Origin: Volutella citrinella
Taxonomy: Eukaryota; Ascomycota; Sordariomycetes; Hypocreales; Nectriaceae
Assembly (NCBI GenBank): GCA_034401135.1
Contig: JAWZSP010000002.1
Span: forward strand, 1,054,001-1,118,000
Length of the DNA: 64,000 bases
Direction of reading: 5' to 3'
In this document: in pieces, positions 34,223-45,141 of the stretch
Layout: the number at the start of each line of letters is the position of its first letter
Position numbering within the stretch: the first letter of the stretch is position 1
Notes under the pieces: model-generated
The model's database searches: none
What the model was told of the DNA's origin: nothing
Seen by the model: only the letters and a program-made list of their open reading frames with translations
Position numbers and translations under genes: made by a program

Positions 34223-37200
34223 GTCTGGATTTCGAGCCGACTATCCACAGCGTGGATATCGACGAACCTCCGAAAGCACTATGGTATGCGCATGCGTCGG
34301 GTGGTCAGGCCAGGCCAGCGGGATATCGAGGGCACGGAGAAGGGTCTCGTGGTGGTGCCGACGTGGGTTCGCGTGTCGCGACGAAACAGGGCCGGAGGGG
34401 GCGTGGGTCAGCCTTGCGATGGAGGTCGAATGGCGAGGGCGATGACGGGCAAAGGACAAGACGGGCTGAAGAGAAAAGCGGGATCGGTCACGGCAACGGG
34501 CGAGTGTCGGACCGGAAGCGACGAGGCATCGGTGATGGTGGAGAGATGAGGATGGATGGTGTGGTTTCGCGATGCGGACCAAGGTGGGCGGCGTCCGGGG
34601 GGCGGACCAGCACAACACAGTACAGCACAGCACAGGGCAGCGCTGGCGAATGGTAGGGTGCGACGGCGATGGGATGGGGGCCCAGCAGCGACACGTTCAC
34701 GTCACAGGGTAAGCCGGACAGGATCGATCAAGGCGATCAGGGCCGAGCGACGGACGCGACGACGGGCGAGCGAGCGAAAGCAGCCGGCAATGAGCAGGTT
34801 GCGGGAGGGCGTGTGGTCGGGGGGGGGGAGAAGCCAGGAAAGATGGGCGGAGGCGAGATGCGCTGTCGCCGGGAAAAGAGATGATGCGCTCGCTGGGCTT
34901 GGTAAATTTCCCGCGCGCCTGGGTTGGGCCGGCCAGGATATTATTACCTTACCTAATTAACGGGGCTCTGTGCTGGGCTGGGTGGTCGTAGCTGCCCGTG
35001 TATTGGGAGGACGCTGGGTAGGGGCTCTAAAAACTGGGCGGCTGCGGGCGATGATGGCGACGGAAGGCAGGCGGGCCAGGGTGGGAGGGAGGAGATGGAG
35101 GGACCGATGGGGGCCCTTTTTCGTCTTTTGGGTGGCAGGGCAGACAGGGCAGACCCAAGGGTTCGGGATCCGGTAGACGAATATGCCAGGACAACAGCGG
35201 CCCAACAAACCAAGGTGGCAAGCTAGTAGCCTGAGGGGAGGAATGGAAGGGACGAGATGCGGCAGATGCGCAGAAGTAGAAGGCAGAGGCAGAAACAGCC
35301 GAGGGCTGGAGGCAGCAAGACGATGCTCGGCGTTGTCCGTCCCGTTGTTGTATGGACTGAGCGAGCGAGGGTGAGTGGCCAACCTTCGACCCTTGTAATA
35401 ATGCGATTTGGGGGGATATGGGGGACGACGAGCACCACTCCGGCCAGCAGCGCAGCACCTGGACGGGCCGCCTTGCCTGCGAGGGCCGGGTACGGTTGGC
35501 GGGTGCTCACCACAGACGGTGAGTGGCGCTGAGCGCACGGCACTGAACGCCGTTATCCGGCCTGCTCGATTGATATAGGTGTGGAGCCGGGTCGTCGGAG
35601 GCAGCGAATAATAATAGCAGCAGGAAATTTGGCACTTTGACAGAGAGACAAGAGAACCCGGGCGGCAGTTGATCGAAGAGAAAACTGCCTTATCGCAGAA
35701 CCAGCACCGACAGCGGAGAACGGCGTGGTCTTGGGAGGGGGGAAGGCAATCGAACAAGACGCCGCGATCGCCGCAACACCAAAGAGAAAGGGAGAGGGGA
35801 CGGGGACAGACGTGGCTGCTGTTCTCTGGGGGCTTCTTTCCAGGTGCTGTGGCTCATAGTTCAGGCTATCACAAAGGAGCCCAGCCAGAACAGTGGGGGG
35901 CTTCCAATCCGTCCTGTCACAGCGCGAGGAGCGGCAAGGTCCCAAGCCCGACGCACTAGCCATGCAATTAGGAGGTTAAGGGGGTTGCAAGCTTCGGGGA
36001 GTGGGGATATGCGACTATCCAGCACGCGTCTGCTCCTTCCAAGTTCGGCGGTGCGACAGAATACCTCGGACAAGCGCACAGCCTCGCCTCGGCTAGCCAT
36101 TCCATCTTTTTCTGTCTGCACAAATTCGGTGGCTGGGGATCCATCCTCAAACGAGGCTGACCCCCCGTTCAATTTCCTTCAGGCGCGCTCTCGCGCGCAA
36201 ACCAACCTATCTCGGCACAGATTGGACGGGCCGGGCACCGACCGACCCCATCTACAACAGCGAGCGCGACCACTGTCCCAGCGCATACATAGCACCGCGC
36301 CGATATGGAGCCCATAGGCTAAATGGATGCGGATCCGATCAATTCACACGATTCAATCCGACATTGCGAATCAAATTATGCCAGCGGGACGCTGTGTCGT
36401 TCCAGGTATACAACCGCAAGGAGGCTCTTCACAAATCGTCCAAGGCCTGGACGAAATGCGACGGCAGACCACGAGCATCAGTTTCTCTTGTCGAGCGACT
36501 CATGAGTCGCCTCACTAACGGCATGACCCCAGCCCGCGCATCCGACCCGAGCCCACGGGAGCAGATCCGATCCGCCCCCGTGGCGGCCTGGCTTGGTTAA
36601 TACTTCCACTTCCGCCTAGCTCCCTGACATGTCAGACTGATGAGTCCGGACGGCTGGGGCGCGATAGAAGAGTGACACGGTGCCATGCATCTATCGCGGC
36701 ACGGCTCCCAGCTAATAAGATGAAGGCCAGAAGGGATGGTGCGGTTGTCACGTGGTGATACCAGGACAGTGCTAACTGACGGTCGAAAAATTTTACTTGC
36801 ACTGTCTTCCAATATCTTCTTGAGCCGCCGACTTTTCCATACGGGCTTCTTTATTCACCAGCATCTTTGCTTCCTTCGTTCTCACTCTCTCAGTCGGATC
36901 TCTGTGCTCACGCTGCAGCTGCAGGCGGCATCTTTCGTGCCACTGCTCTGGGATTTTGGAGCAGTTTTGTTCTTGCAGCCGCGCGTGTCAGACAGCATTT
37001 GCCTGACGGAGGAGACGATTGGGCAGAGGTGGCTTGCTGGGATTTTTTTGTCTTCTCGCGGGATTTTTTTCCGTCCTCTATTTTCCACGCGCTTTGGCTA
37101 TCAGCAATGCTCCTGATTGATAATGGTAAGACCTCACTACCCCTTTCTCCTGCATTGTCCAACCTCATCCTGCGCGGCCATCCCGCCACGCTCCCCTCGA

Positions 37201-38158
37201 ATGATGACACTTGTTACAAGTCTTCTTTTCCCAACCGAATCGAACATGAAGAAATTCCGTCTGTTCGGGCCCTAGGCCTGTTACTAGCCAGTATCTCTGT
37301 CTGACATCAAACCACACTCTTTGCATTTTGCACAAACATTTGCACATGCATCATTGCTAACTAGCATTGAACAGATTTTTGGCTTGGCTATTCACCACCT
37401 CTCATCGTCTCAGTCCTCGAGATGTCTGTGGTGGGAGAGTCTCGTTGTAGGTCGCTTTTGGTAGGAGTAGCTAGTAGTCTTGAAGTTTTACTCAAAACAG
37501 ATGCGCATGAGCATATCTTACGTTTTAATATATTTTCTTCAATTGACCATGCGCTATCGTTGGGTGCATGACTTTGTTTTTTTATGACAGATCAACATGG
37601 CATGCACGTTTAAATTGTCAAACCCCCGTACCTTGCAGGTACATCCATCCTCTGCCCTTGATGCCCAGCCCGTCAGGACTGCAAAGGGCCAAAAATTATT
37701 CGTCGGGCTGTCCGCATTGTCGCCACCAGTATTCAGGGCACAGCGACCCCTGGATGATACGAGTAGTAATGGCAATGGGAACTCCTCTCTCAATAGACCG
37801 ATACGTTCATGGAGGATTTACTGTTCCTGCCCTTTTTGTCGGCTACATCTTGATCTTAAAACCTATTGGCGAAGTCATACCCTACATCACCAAAACAAAA
37901 CCCACGCCGCGTTAGATCCCCATCGAAGGCTCCTTGATGCATCTTCCCAGGACAATTCTTCTCATGTATTGATTGACTCACTCCGTTGTTTTGCATTGAA
38001 ACGAACCAAAATGAAGCCAGTCATGTTGCTATCGTGTTGCTATTCTCATAATTGCCCGTTTACCGTGTCATAACCACACAATAACCTCAAACTCCCCAAT
38101 ACAAAAACCATCATATACCATTCCACTTTCAGAGCCACTATCAGCGTAGAGCTATGTC
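34223..38158. other. Gene-poor region, 3.9 kb, upstream of the LIM-binding gene
   Basis: No gene family is recognised on either strand. From 34223 to about 35700 the plus strand is purine-rich, meaning a pyrimidine-rich leader or promoter for the minus-strand gene ending at 31593. The part from about 36720 to 38150 is AT-richer and probably includes the 3' end of the HbrB gene transcript. Confidence 0.45.
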
Positions 38159-40783
38159 TCAGGCAACCCGGACCTCATCCCTCAACTCATCCCTCCGCAC
38201 CCTCCCGCCAACGATGCCCCGTCTGTTTCGCCCCGTTCGTCCGCGGCCAAGCCAATTCAGCTTGAGCATCTTGCACAGCTCCACCACCTTGTCGTTGCCC
38301 TCGTCGTCAACGTCTCCCGCCTCCGCGCCGCCGACGCTCGACAACACACTCATGCACTGCAGCATTCGACCGACCATGTCCGTCACATGCTTGCTGTCCT
38401 CGACGTTGCTCTGCTCCCGCTCCCGCAGGCTACTGAGCGTGGGCTGTGGCACTGGAGGCGGGGGCATGCCGGATGGCGTAAAGGGTCTCAGCCCGCCATC
38501 GCTCCCGTGGCTGCCGAAGCTGACGTTGCTGATTGCGCGGCTGCGCCCGCCCGCAGAGCCTTCGAGAAGCGTGGTGCTGGTCGAATTGTAGGATGCCACT
38601 GATGGATCCAGGGACATGGCAGTCCCTGGGCGGCCCATTGATGTGAAGGAGTCAGAGGGAGAGGCGGAGAGAATGGCCTCCAAAGGTGGTGAACCTAGAG
38701 CCATATTCACCAACGAGGCGGGCAGAAACTCAAGCGAGAGCCTGGAGAAGATCGTCTTGAGCATCTCGTACCGGGGCAGGATCACGATATCGCGATATGC
38801 CATGAGTACAAGCCTTCGCACGTCAAGAACAGCTGCTGCGGGGGCGATGCGAGTGGACTTATCCGATGATGAGGATACTACGCCTCCCCAGAAGTCACGC
38901 GCCTGGTCGCCGGTCATGATGGTACCGCACCCAGAAACCTCCATATCTAGCGGGAGGAACACAGACTGCATATAAGGCAAGATGGACGTAAACGTAAACA
39001 TCCAAAGTTCCACCAGGGTCGGGATAAAGCGGTCCTCGGAAGTTTGACGCAGGGTTCGATCGAGAGAAGCGAAGCCCGTGTGCAAGAGATCCCGTAAATC
39101 CTCGAGCATTGTGTTTGGTGAACGACGATGGACGCAGAACTGTATGTGCATCTGGACGACTCTATTGAAATCCTCGATAGGCAGTCGTAGGTCCTCCCCT
39201 TCAAAGATGACGAGCAACTTGGCCTTGAGATATGGCCAAGCGTCGTCTAGGGACATGTGATTGTGCAGGCCAAGCTTCCCAGGGTCAACAGGGTCGTACA
39301 TTGTGGACTGCTGGGACAGAGATGGCAGGCTGCTGGGGCCAGTCCATTCATTTGGGTGGGCGAAGCTCGTCTCGCCCTCAAACCGCATCTCCGACCGCTC
39401 TGCGAGCTTCTTGTCCTTCTTCGCTTTGGCAAATCCGGTCGAATTAGGCCCAGGACTAGGAGGAAGGTTGAAGTTGTAGAGCGGATTCGGCGCATTGGGG
39501 TCGGTAGGCCTCGAGTTGCTGGCGGCTGACGATAGAGGCAGATGGTATTCATCCTTGAGCTTTTGCTTCTGTCGCGACAAGAAATGATGCTTCTTCTCCT
39601 TCTCCTTGCCCTTGTCTTTCTCCTCAAAAGGAGGCGTCTCAGTGGCTCGAATAGTGGCCGCGGATGAATTGCTCAAGTTGTATAGGGACTGGCTTGGCGG
39701 GTCTACAAGGCTGGTGGTGCTGAAGTTGCCTCTCTGCAAGGCCGAAAGTGCGGAACCGATCTTCCCAGGGCTGGGGAGGGGCTTGTCTTTGGGGTCAAGG
39801 CCCTTGGTGCTGATTTTCCCAGGGCGAGAGAAGAGCTTGACCTTTGACTTCTCCGTCTTGAGCACGGGCTTCTCTGATGCGGGCGGCGGAGGCGGAGGCT
39901 GTGAAGGGTGAGTAGGCTGGGAGTATGGCTGAGGCGATACTGAGTGTGGGCCCCTCGGTGAGTTATGTCCTGACCTGGGGAAGACGACATTCGCCGCAGC
40001 TGTTGCAGCAGAGGAATGCGTTGTGCCCGGTCGCTCATTGTGCCCTCCTTGTTGTCCAAATCCACTCTCTCGCGGAACCGTCGCCTCCGTCAAGCTCAGC
40101 ATGGGCGGGCTCGTCGGACCCTTGCTGCCGCTTCCTCGTCGGGCCCCGTCGTTGGGGTCACCAGGGAACGGGACAGTCTGGGAGCGATGCCGTTGGTGCA
40201 TGCTGTTTTGATGCGACATGACAGCGGCCTGGGCTGCGATCTGGCTTGCCGACAAGCCAGCCGTCGACGGAGGGCCGCCGCTGGCTGACGGGGCCGCGGA
40301 TGACGAATTGTTATAGTGGCTCATGCCGGAATGAGAAGATAGATTCGAGGTACTCGTAGACGGAAGTGTCGAATCGAACATGCCCTGGCCACCAGAGTGC
40401 TTGCGTGAGTGACCCTTGAGCAGTGTTGGCGGGGCAGAGCCCTGCGTCACAGCACGAACACCTGCGGGCCTGGAGAAGTTGTGGTGATCCTGCTGCTGCC
40501 GTTGCAACTGCTGGAGGCTCGCGCTGCTCGAGTTGGAGTGGGACGTGAACTGGGCATATATCGGTGTGGCAGGTGACTGGGGCGTCTGGGGCTGTCCCGG
40601 GGGTGGCGGACGGGACTTGGGGATTGTGATGGACGGCCTTGGGCGACCCTCGCTCTCTGACGACTCGACTCGGCGGAGGGCTGGACGGGAGCTGGACGAG
40701 GACATTTGCGATGGTTGAGAGGAGGACGAAGACAAGGGCGCGAAGCTTCCGGGGCCCCGGGCGGGGTGTCGAGTCGGTTGCAT
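38159..40783 (-). CDS. HbrB/Bit61/PRR5-like TORC2 subunit (874 aa)
   Basis: A single exon. ATG 40783 (MQPTRH) is the first Met after the upstream stop; the longer open frame before it has no ATG. The first 500 residues are low-complexity (Ser, Pro, Gln, His) with a basic stretch near 430-450 (EEKDKGKEKEKKHHF). The HbrB domain lies at about 510-700: WPYLKAKLLVIFEGEDL, LPIEDFNRVVQMHI, DLLHTGFASLDRTLR, FIPTLVELWMFTF and ILPRYEMLKTIFSRL. A Pro-rich linker and a short basic tail follow. HbrB-family proteins (yeast Bit61/Bit2, human PRR5/Protor) bind TORC2 and influence cell polarity; Aspergillus hbrB mutants hyperbranch. No introns seen. Confidence 0.9.
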   Translation of the reverse strand: MQPTRHPARGPGSFAPLSSSSSQPSQMSSSSSRPALRRVESSESEGRPRPSITIPKSRPPPPGQPQTPQSPATPIYAQFTSHSNSSSASLQQLQRQQQDHHNFSRPAGVRAVTQGSAPPTLLKGHSRKHSGGQGMFDSTLPSTSTSNLSSHSGMSHYNNSSSAAPSASGGPPSTAGLSASQIAAQAAVMSHQNSMHQRHRSQTVPFPGDPNDGARRGSGSKGPTSPPMLSLTEATVPRESGFGQQGGHNERPGTTHSSAATAAANVVFPRSGHNSPRGPHSVSPQPYSQPTHPSQPPPPPPASEKPVLKTEKSKVKLFSRPGKISTKGLDPKDKPLPSPGKIGSALSALQRGNFSTTSLVDPPSQSLYNLSNSSAATIRATETPPFEEKDKGKEKEKKHHFLSRQKQKLKDEYHLPLSSAASNSRPTDPNAPNPLYNFNLPPSPGPNSTGFAKAKKDKKLAERSEMRFEGETSFAHPNEWTGPSSLPSLSQQSTMYDPVDPGKLGLHNHMSLDDAWPYLKAKLLVIFEGEDLRLPIEDFNRVVQMHIQFCVHRRSPNTMLEDLRDLLHTGFASLDRTLRQTSEDRFIPTLVELWMFTFTSILPYMQSVFLPLDMEVSGCGTIMTGDQARDFWGGVVSSSSDKSTRIAPAAAVLDVRRLVLMAYRDIVILPRYEMLKTIFSRLSLEFLPASLVNMALGSPPLEAILSASPSDSFTSMGRPGTAMSLDPSVASYNSTSTTLLEGSAGGRSRAISNVSFGSHGSDGGLRPFTPSGMPPPPVPQPTLSSLREREQSNVEDSKHVTDMVGRMLQCMSVLSSVGGAEAGDVDDEGNDKVVELCKMLKLNWLGRGRTGRNRRGIVGGRVRRDELRDEVRVA

Positions 40784-41780
40784 GGTAGTCGTTGATGCGA
40801 TGGAGATGGGGCTGTCACATCTTGATGCGACGGCTCGAGCGTCGCAAGGGAGGACCCTTGCTGGGTCGGGCGGTTTGTCGGAGGGCAGACGGGCCTGTTC
40901 GGTTGGCAGGATTCCCTGAGGTGGGTTGATGGGCGAGTCGGGTGTTAGCGCACAAGACGAGATGTGATGGCGGCTGGCAGTCAAGGTAAGTAATGGTGAA
41001 GTTGAATTGTGGTTGCCCTCGACGAATCGAGCCGCATCCCGTTGTCCCAGCACCTGCCACCGTCAGCCCGTCCCCAAGGAGGTTCCCCAGCTGTGAACCC
41101 CTGTGCCAAAGTGGCGCTAATGCCGCAGACTGCCCTTCTGGGGCTACCCTGTGTCAATTACCCCTCCCGCATCCCTTCAACTCGATTGTTCCTCCCATAC
41201 ATATCACGACAACTAGAAATACTTTGACAATTTTAATGGCCGGAAGGATTCTTGAGAATTAAGAAATAATACTTGCTAGGTACAAGCCAGCGGCGTTCTG
41301 TGCTTGGTGTAGTAGAAAGATTTCGAACATACTCCAAGGTGGCGTGAAGAAAGAGTGTACCTTATCAGGCTGATCACATTTGCATTGCTTTGCGATGGCG
41401 GACACCTTGGTAGTTGCTCGTACGGTTTACTGATGCCTGTCGTTGGAGATAGCAATGGATAGATGAAGTTTGTCTCTCAGTACGGAAAGATTGCTGATGA
41501 CTCGACCCCTTAAAATGCAGTTCGATTCCCATCATATTTATTCTCCAAATATCCTCTCACGCTCAATGAGTCAGTGCTCATTTCGCATCTCCATCTTCGC
41601 CCCTCGTCCTCCTGCAACGGCTTTCCACACAACATCGAGGAGATTCACTATTATTGCAGGGGAATTGCAACGGCCACCTTGATATAACAGCTGCCGCCTT
41701 GAGCGCAACAATATTGCTAAAGAACTCCCTCTATTCCCAAAAGCAGCAACTCATTAGCTGTTTCGTTGCCTTCCTCAAGT
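40784..41780. other. Divergent intergenic region entering an AT-richer island
   Basis: This is the promoter and leader region of the HbrB gene (-), then AT-richer DNA from about 41190 towards the next gene. No supported frame. Confidence 0.45.
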
Positions 41781-42690
41781 ATGTCCGCTTTACCACCTTA
41801 TGCAGGAACTCTTTATCCTGCTACTGTGGCATTGCGGCACATTTTTGGCTATTCTAATCATTCATTGAATGCGCCTTTAGCCTTGGAAGACACCGACTTT
41901 GGGGCTAAAATACGTGATTCTCTTGTCACTGATCTTCTTTTCGTATCAGTTGATATTGACACAGGCTCATTGAAGCCGTATAGGATCCTAGATGACGAGA
42001 AGCAATACTCAATCGGCATCTCGGTTCTGGACACACGCAGGATACAAGATCATCTCACACATACGGCACAATACGAATGGCATCATGTTATTCAATCCTT
42101 CCAATTTAACATTGGGCAGGGAAAATACGCCAATCGAGCACATTGGTCGATTTCTATTTGGCGAAACGAAAGCCATTGTTTTCTCTGAATTGAAATTAGA
42201 ATTTGATTCTATCGTTCAAGGTCGAGATTATGTTCTCGTCTTTCACGGCAGCATTGAGGATATGCGAGTCTTGAGGCAGCTGAATCTTGGCCAACAAGTA
42301 CGCTTTGTTTTTGATACTGTCCCAGCATCACAATTCCCTCTCCAGCTTCAATTTCGACCTAGCTCGGAAACGCTTCCGGATTTACTAGGAATCTCATTTG
42401 ATAACCTACATGCAGCTGGGAATGATGCTCATTCTGTGCTCAAGGCACTTTTAATGATCGCAATTCAAGACTCTTGGGCCCAGTATGTAGTCCCAAGCAA
42501 AGCTGTATTGGAAGTGCTGGTAGTCCTCGAGCAAATTGCCCATTCTCCTTATCCAGCTCCAAAACCTAAGCCACCACCAAAAGCCCCAAAGATCAAACAT
42601 CCAAAACAACCCAAGAGAACCGACACCGCGCGCACAAGAAGAAGGGAAAGGAGAAGATTGGAACGAGAAGCTCAGGCACCGGAATCTTGA
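41781..42690 (+). pseudogene. Gfd2/YDR514C-like DEDDh nuclease-fold protein, frameshifted
   Basis: Frame 1 from ATG 41781 gives MSALPPYAGTLYPATVA, then LFVSVDIDT, YSIGISVLDTRR and HHVIQSFQFNIG. The rest of the family fold continues in frame +1 from about 42121: GRFLFGETKAIVF, LVFHGSIEDMRVLRQLNL and NDAHSVLKALLMIAIQD, then a basic Pro/Lys/Arg-rich tail to TGA at 42690. No intron can repair this: the only GT donors in the interval are in the wrong phase or would leave a 33-bp intron. The switch fits one extra base near CAGGGAAAA (42117-42125). The fold matches the DEDDh-type domain of Gfd2/YDR514C; the first acidic motif reads DID where DEDDh nucleases usually have DxE. It is either a recent pseudogene or an assembly error. 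Confidence 0.65.
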
Positions 42691-42886
42691 AGACACCAAT
42701 TGGGTCGCTTCAACTTGTATGCCTCATACTCTGCCTTGGCTGTTTTTCATAGGCCCTTGGCAAGTATAAACCGGGGCTAACCGAGTACTGGGTTATTTTC
42801 GGCATAGCCTGTGGCCCTGTGCTCAGCTGCAGCCTGGAGGCAGCCCGTGCGAGCTGAAAGCCTGGATTCTGCTCATATTAGCTGCA

Positions 42887-44155
42887 ATGGGGGCGTTGGT
42901 GAGATATCTGGCCAAGGTTTTCGATTATTCGCGACCAAGTGATGATTTTCACTTGAAATCGGCCAGCATCTCTTCACTAGGGTCCTCAACCACTCTCAAA
43001 GCTCAAGCTGCGATGATGCTGCCCAATCTATACAGCGCTGCCCTGGACGACTCGCTGCAAAAGGCTGCCGAGGCAGACCCCTTTGGAACAGTTACTCTAT
43101 GGACCTACTTTCACAACTGCTGGACTGAAGCGAGACGGAGAGTAGCTGTCGGGGCTACGGAGGAGGACATCTGCACAATAGCAAACGATGACCTCGTCTA
43201 TGCAGCCTTCTTGGCATTTGCGAAATCAGCAGGGCCGGAGTTTGAGAAGGGTGAGGTGTACAACTCGTCACTATCTACAGGAATGAACTGCTAACTCCCG
43301 GCTGAAGCCTTGACCAAGAAGTGGCTCATGAAGCTACTGAATCGTTGCGTCATCTGCAACTTTGACCTTGTAGACGGTGCCGCATCATTCATGCACGAGG
43401 AGACGGGCATCAACGCCTTCACGATGCCGGCACTATTGCAGCTTCTTGTGGCTGTCATGGTCAAGCACCACAACCACGATACGCTGAAGGGTCTCGCTAA
43501 GAGGAAGGAATGCCATGACGGGATCCCCAGGCTTCATTATGCCTTGATTATCTCTCAACTTCGGGAATACGAGGCATCTCGAGCTCTCTGGGACGCTCTA
43601 GTAGCCGCAAACTGGGTGCTCGCCTCGGTTGTGCCACTGCCTGAGCAGCCAGCCGCCTCTCGCACTCAATTTCCCCCATCCGAGGTGCCAGGCAACATCC
43701 TTCGGACTTGTGTGAAGCAGCTCCCGAGCGACGAGCTCCGGGCCTACTTCCCAAAGATTTCTCGGACCCTGTACGACGGCATCTCGCCCCATCACAAGTG
43801 GCCAGGCGACCCTGTGCTTGTCAAGCACGCCGCCGCCCGAGTCGGGGAGGGTGGACTGCAGGTCCTCAAGATCCTCGTCCAAGTCGGGGGCATGGATGTA
43901 AACGACGCCAAGACTTGGTGGAAAGCGGGCGACGGGGACCCGAGGGAGTGGAGGCCGTTGTGCGACGATGGCAGCGACTGCGAGGAGACACCGCTGCATA
44001 TTGCGGTTGATTTTAGTAACTTGCTGGTTATTGAATACCTCTTGACGCACGGAGCTAGGAGGATCAAGGACGGGTATGGGCGGGATCAGCTTGAGAGGGC
44101 GGTCCTTCGAGGGAACAGTGATGTAGTTGATCTATTTCGTAGGCATGGCTGGTAA
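42887..44155 (+). CDS. Fungal protein with C-terminal ankyrin repeats (403 aa)
   Basis: Two exons, 42887-43250 and 43308-44155, separated by a 57-bp intron (GTGAGG..GAAG), sum to 404 codons. The N-terminal 250 residues are mostly helical, with blocks such as WTYFHNCWTEARRRVAVG, KKWLMKLLNRCVICNFDL and ALLQLLVAVMVKHHN, and no recognised domain. The C-terminal part has at least two ankyrin-like units: VLKILVQVGGMDVND, then TPLHIAVDFSNLLVIEYLLTHGA and a final RAVLRGNSDVVDLFRRHGW. Many fungal ankyrin proteins of this kind are lineage-specific; the function is unknown. It lies 197 bp after the frameshifted Gfd2-like gene on the same strand. Confidence 0.75.
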
Positions 44156-44346
44156 GCTCTGAAAACGGCATCTCCAACTTTGCATCGAAATTATACAGTA
44201 TCACCAAGAACAATGACTCTATACGGTGGTTTACCAATGGAACATGAAGAAGTATTTCTATTTCATTTTACAGAGTGGAGGCTACTTAAACTCGTATGGA
44301 TTCTAAGCTGTCGACATACAGCAACACCACACCTGCTCTTCGGTCC

Positions 44347-45141
44347 TCACGCACTCTCATCCGCCGGAGGGTTGTAGGTGTACACGTGCGTCGAGATCTG
44401 GGTTCCGTCGGGCGCATACCGCTTGGGAATCACATTGAGGATGCCGTTCTCGTCGCGGGGCTCAAAGTCGAGCGGCTGACAGGCCTGGATCAGCACGTCG
44501 AGCCCGTACTGCTCCTTGATCCAGTGGGCCATCATGTCCATGCCGGCCACGGCGCCGGAGCCCGTCCACACGTTTCCGTCGACGACCCACTTCTTGTCAG
44601 CAGTCCAGTTGACCTTGGGATACAGCTTCTTGACCAGCTCAAACTCGAGGTGGTTGGTCGTGGCGTGGCGGCCATCGAGGACGCCCGACTGCGCCGCGAT
44701 GCCGCCGCCCGTGCAGTTGGTGAAGAGCAGCTTGCCCGCGGCAACGTGCTTGCGGACCATGTCGACGTAGGGCTCCTCGAGGCGGTACCAGGGCCCCGTG
44801 CCGCCGATGATGATGGCATCGAGCTCCGGGCACGTGTCGACTGTGACGTCGGGCACGATGGTGACGGAGCTGCCCGTGAAGCGCACGGGGTCGAGCGTTA
44901 GGCCGACGTGGTGCATTTCGATGACGGGCGCGCGGGCAATCAGCTCGTCGGCGACGGGGCCGTACATCTTCATGCCGGCCATGTACAACTTGGAGGCGCT
45001 GCTCAGCAGGTCCAGCGGGCCGAAGACGTCAAGCGTCTGGTAGTCGAAGACGAGGGCGCCAATCCTGAAGGGCTTGACACCCTTGGTGAGTTCGGCCATG
45101 GCGGCCTCGAGGGCCTTGAGATCCATCTTTGTAGGGTCCAT
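44347..45141 (-). CDS. DJ-1/PfpI family protein, isonitrile-hydratase-like (264 aa)
   Basis: A single exon with the complete DJ-1/PfpI fold: RIGALVFDYQTLDVFGP near the N-terminus, DAIIIGG (109-114) and the nucleophile elbow FTNCTGGGIAAQSG, with Cys143 as nucleophile, followed by LDGRHATTNH. The LDVFGP and LDGRxATT signatures place it with the fungal and bacterial branch that includes isonitrile hydratase and AraC-type N-terminal domains, not with human DJ-1. No DNA-binding domain is attached and no isonitrile synthase is in the window, so the substrate is unknown. An N-terminal extension of about 25 residues precedes the fold; ATG 45141 is the first in frame. Confidence 0.88.
   Translation of the reverse strand: MDPTKMDLKALEAAMAELTKGVKPFRIGALVFDYQTLDVFGPLDLLSSASKLYMAGMKMYGPVADELIARAPVIEMHHVGLTLDPVRFTGSSVTIVPDVTVDTCPELDAIIIGGTGPWYRLEEPYVDMVRKHVAAGKLLFTNCTGGGIAAQSGVLDGRHATTNHLEFELVKKLYPKVNWTADKKWVVDGNVWTGSGAVAGMDMMAHWIKEQYGLDVLIQACQPLDFEPRDENGILNVIPKRYAPDGTQISTHVYTYNPPADESA

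Noticed and set aside
34957..35757. 266-residue minus-strand frame upstream of the LIM-binding gene
   Set aside because: Low-complexity Pro/Ser/Arg translation in a pyrimidine-rich leader; no motif.
36867..37304. 145-residue plus-strand frame in the 3.9-kb gap
   Set aside because: No domain or splice context; the frame overlaps another of similar length with equal lack of support.
40784..41053. Longer 964-residue form of the HbrB-domain protein
   Set aside because: The extension opens with a GTG and has no ATG before 40783.
42087..42119. Intron (GTTATT..GCAG) that might explain the Gfd2-like frame switch
   Set aside because: It would be 33 bp, below usual fungal intron size, removes family-like sequence, and being a multiple of three would not change the frame.
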